64,000 nt of DNA from contig CAZLZR010000018.1 in assembly GCA_964564015.1 (NCBI GenBank), positions 10,790 to 74,789 of the forward strand, written 5' to 3'. This document shows positions 62,058 through 64,000 of this stretch, piece after piece. The DNA is from Acetivibrio sp964564015 (GTDB taxonomy: Bacteria > Bacillota > Clostridia > Acetivibrionales > Acetivibrionaceae). Position numbers and translations under genes: made by a program. Within the stretch, counting starts at the first letter, position 1. Each line of letters opens with the position of its first letter. The notes below the pieces were generated by a model. That model was given only the letters and a program-made list of their open reading frames with translations, had not been told where the DNA came from and ran no database searches.

Positions 62058-63800
62058 ATGAACTTGAATATATCAAAAAGAAAAAACGGTAGAGTCTATC
62101 TTTATATAGAAAAAAGCTTTAGAGATCCTGTTACAGGAAAACCCAGACATAAGTTAGTTCAATCTTTAGGGTACTTGGATCAATTGGAAAAGGATTTTTC
62201 TGATCCCATTGCCCACTTTAAAGAAATTGCACGCAAAATGACTGATGAGGAAAATAACAACAAAAGTATTCAACTTCAAATTAATATGGATGAAACATTG
62301 TCAGAAGATGATAAGGGAACAAAAAACCTTGGATATGCTGTTCCTCTTTCTGTTTATCATGATCTTGGTATAGATGTGTTTCTGAGAAATAGATCCCGCA
62401 GCGAAACATTTCAATTTAATGCAAATTCAATAATGACTCTTCTTGTAATATCTCGTTTACTATCCCCAGGGTCAAAAAAGAAAGCATACGAAAGCAGAGA
62501 CCGTTATTTTGAGAGATTTAACTTCTCCCTTGATGACGTCTATCGTGCGCTTACGTACTTTGATAAAATCTCTAGAGAATTTCAGCAGTTCATGTACGAA
62601 AATGTACGTGCAAAATACGGTACCGATACAAGTGTAATCTATTACGATGTGACAAATTACTATTTTGAAGTTAGCAAACAAGATGAGTTAAGAAGATATG
62701 GAAAAGCCAAACAAAACCGTAAAAAACCTATCATTCAAATGGGTCTGGCTATGGATAAAGAAGGTGTCCCAGTTCATTATGAGCTTTTTCCTGGAAACAG
62801 GCTTGATAAGCAAACTTTCCGCTCGGTTATCGGTGAAGTAAGAAAGAATTATGGAACAGGACGTGTAATCGTTGTTGCAGATATGGGAATTATTACATGC
62901 GACAATATATATTATCTTATAGGTAATAAGCCGGATAAGCCACAAAATGGTTATGTGTTCAGTTTTTCCATCCGTGGAGGTTCGAAAGCATTTCAGGACT
63001 ATGTCCTTGAAGAATCTGGCTATCTAGATAACACGGGGAAACAACCAAATGATGATACTGATTTTAAAATTAAGAGTCGTGTGACTTATCGTGATATCAA
63101 TGTAACTATAGCAAATGGCAAAACAGAAACAAAAACCGTATATGAAAAGCAGATAGTTTTTTGGTCAAGAAAATACTTCCAAAAAGCCCGTTCGGAGAGA
63201 GCTGAAGTTTTAGCAAAGGCAGAATCTCTTCTCGCAGATCCAAAAAAATTTAATAAGGCTACGTCTTATGGCGCTGCTGCATACATCAACAACCTCGAAT
63301 ATGACAAGCAAACAGGTGAAATTCTAAATACAGGTAAATCTCTTAGTTTGAATAATAAAAAAATAGAAGAGGAAGAAAAATTTGATGGTTATTACTCAAT
63401 AGTTACAAGTGAGCTAAATATGACAACCAATGAAATTATTGATACATATCGTGGGCTTTGGGAGATAGAAGAAACCTTTAAGATTACAAAAAGCGATCTT
63501 GAATCCCGCCCTGTATATGTCCGCGATGAAGAGCATATTAACGCACATTTTCTCTCATGCTTTATTGCATTAACTATATTGCGACTCATCCAAAAAAAAT
63601 CACACAAAGAATACTCTGCAGAAAAGATTATAGATTGTCTTAATAAAATAGAATGTATGCATGAACATGAAAATATATATCTATTTAATTACAGAGATAA
63701 AATCTCAGATGCTCTCGGAGCTGCATTTGGTATTGATTTTACTAAAAAAAGGCTCCGACTTACAGATATCAAAAAAATTTTAGGTGAAGCAAAAAAATAG
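62058..63800 (+). CDS. IS1634-family DDE transposase
   Basis: A 580-residue transposase of the IS4 superfamily. The start NISKRKNGRVYLYIEKSFRD and LVQSLGYL are typical of the IS1634 group. Candidate acidic residues lie in VIYYDVTNYYFE and VVVADMG. The C-terminal TYRGLWEIEETFKITK resembles the YREK signature with the catalytic Glu. No frameshift or stop is seen over 1.7 kb, so it could be active. A ribosome binding site (TGGAGAAA) precedes the ATG by about nine bases. Confidence 0.94.
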   Translation: MNLNISKRKNGRVYLYIEKSFRDPVTGKPRHKLVQSLGYLDQLEKDFSDPIAHFKEIARKMTDEENNNKSIQLQINMDETLSEDDKGTKNLGYAVPLSVYHDLGIDVFLRNRSRSETFQFNANSIMTLLVISRLLSPGSKKKAYESRDRYFERFNFSLDDVYRALTYFDKISREFQQFMYENVRAKYGTDTSVIYYDVTNYYFEVSKQDELRRYGKAKQNRKKPIIQMGLAMDKEGVPVHYELFPGNRLDKQTFRSVIGEVRKNYGTGRVIVVADMGIITCDNIYYLIGNKPDKPQNGYVFSFSIRGGSKAFQDYVLEESGYLDNTGKQPNDDTDFKIKSRVTYRDINVTIANGKTETKTVYEKQIVFWSRKYFQKARSERAEVLAKAESLLADPKKFNKATSYGAAAYINNLEYDKQTGEILNTGKSLSLNNKKIEEEEKFDGYYSIVTSELNMTTNEIIDTYRGLWEIEETFKITKSDLESRPVYVRDEEHINAHFLSCFIALTILRLIQKKSHKEYSAEKIIDCLNKIECMHEHENIYLFNYRDKISDALGAAFGIDFTKKRLRLTDIKKILGEAKK

Positions 63801-63831
63801 CCTGTTATGCTACACATTTTATTCAAAACGC

Positions 63832-63874
63832 AAAAGCAGCTAACGCCCTATATTTAAGGGTTTCGGCTGCTTTT
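63832..63874 (+). terminator. Terminator within the IS after the transposase
   Basis: AAAAGCAGC with GCTGCTTTT, inner ACGCCC/GGGTTT-type partial pairs, then TTTT. It would limit read-out from the transposase. Confidence 0.8.
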
Positions 63875-63900
63875 TCATCTAATTTGCTGCAAAACTTAAA

Positions 63901-63940
63901 TTATATTCTCAATGGCTCAACATATCAATACAATAATCCT
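63901..63940. repeat. Right 40-bp direct repeat flanking the IS
   Basis: Identical to 61861-61900. The following 60 bases to the window end show no Uma2 coding and only a short AAACCC/GGGTTT hairpin. Confidence 0.9.
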
Positions 63941-64000
63941 TTTAGATCACGGTAAACGCATGAAAATAAATTTAACACTAAACCCAATTTGAAGGGTTTT

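Larger units (their letters stand above)
61901..63900 (+). mobile_element. IS1634-type insertion sequence, about 2.0 kb
   Basis: Bounded by the 40-bp direct repeats. Imperfect terminal inverted repeats share AGTTTTGCA four bases in from each end. It holds one complete transposase gene and a terminator. IS1634/IS1549-type elements are known for long, variable target duplications, which fits the 40 bp here. The intact frame suggests recent arrival. Confidence 0.85.

Noticed and set aside
1..64000. CRISPR array, tRNA or rRNA genes
   Set aside because: No regularly spaced repeat array and no tRNA- or rRNA-like sequence were seen.

Overview
The window looks like the chromosome of a low-GC, spore-forming, cellulose-degrading Clostridia member, probably near the Acetivibrio/Ruminiclostridium group. 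This rests on AT-rich intergenic DNA, sporulation genes (spoVR, yhbH, prkA, a GerMN lipoprotein, dacF), Firmicute-style RNA control (T-box, L20 leader, AUU-started infC) and two large secreted cellulases with CBM3 modules. Neither cellulase carries a dockerin, so this is a free, non-cellulosomal part of a cellulase system. The species cannot be fixed from the sequence alone.

Layout. 0-3.5 kb: S-adenosylhomocysteinase, purine nucleoside phosphorylase and an MFS transporter. 3.7-8.6 kb: the prkA-yhbH-spoVR cluster. 9.3-14.7 kb: an unknown membrane protein with repeated beta-type modules, a Pro/Asn-rich protein, a TrpB2-type tryptophan synthase and an unknown protein. 15.0-17.6 kb: a promoter and a c-di-GMP-I (GEMM) riboswitch in front of a GH5-CBM3-CBM3 cellulase. 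17.7-18.6 kb: two half-length TauE/SafE proteins. 18.9-22.3 kb: clpS-clpA-aat, a compact N-degron operon. 22.4-33.4 kb: a DUF3810 metalloprotease-like membrane protein, a polytopic membrane protein and a 2927-residue cyclic beta-glucan synthase-like protein. 33.8-39.2 kb: an rRNA methyltransferase, infC-rpmI-rplT with its leader, thyX, and thrS with a T-box.

39.3-49.4 kb: an agr-type peptide signalling locus (agrC convergent with agrBD) next to a 1570-residue GH48-GH9-CBM3-CBM3 cellulase, which faces a GT39 protein O-mannosyltransferase. 49.5-56.4 kb: an orphan BlaI-type repressor, a GerMN lipoprotein, ComEA, DacF and an acyl-CoA synthetase-like protein with an altered P-loop. 56.5-59.8 kb: glk-nadD-yqeK-LytR_C-rsfS. 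59.9-64 kb: a secreted matrixin-like protease with a lipoprotein, a truncated Uma2-like gene and an IS1634-type insertion sequence flanked by 40-bp direct repeats.

The most interesting material falls in four groups. (1) The cellulase theme: a c-di-GMP sensor on the GH5 gene, a reverse-order CelA-like fusion, a probable glycosyltransferase for its linkers, and a quorum-sensing locus alongside. (2) A ~100-bp dispersed intergenic repeat with a long inverted repeat and a second, overlapping pairing, in at least four clear copies plus degenerate ones. (3) The N-degron operon in a Firmicute. (4) A perfect 42-bp palindrome after dacF. All functions are read from sequence motifs without database searches.
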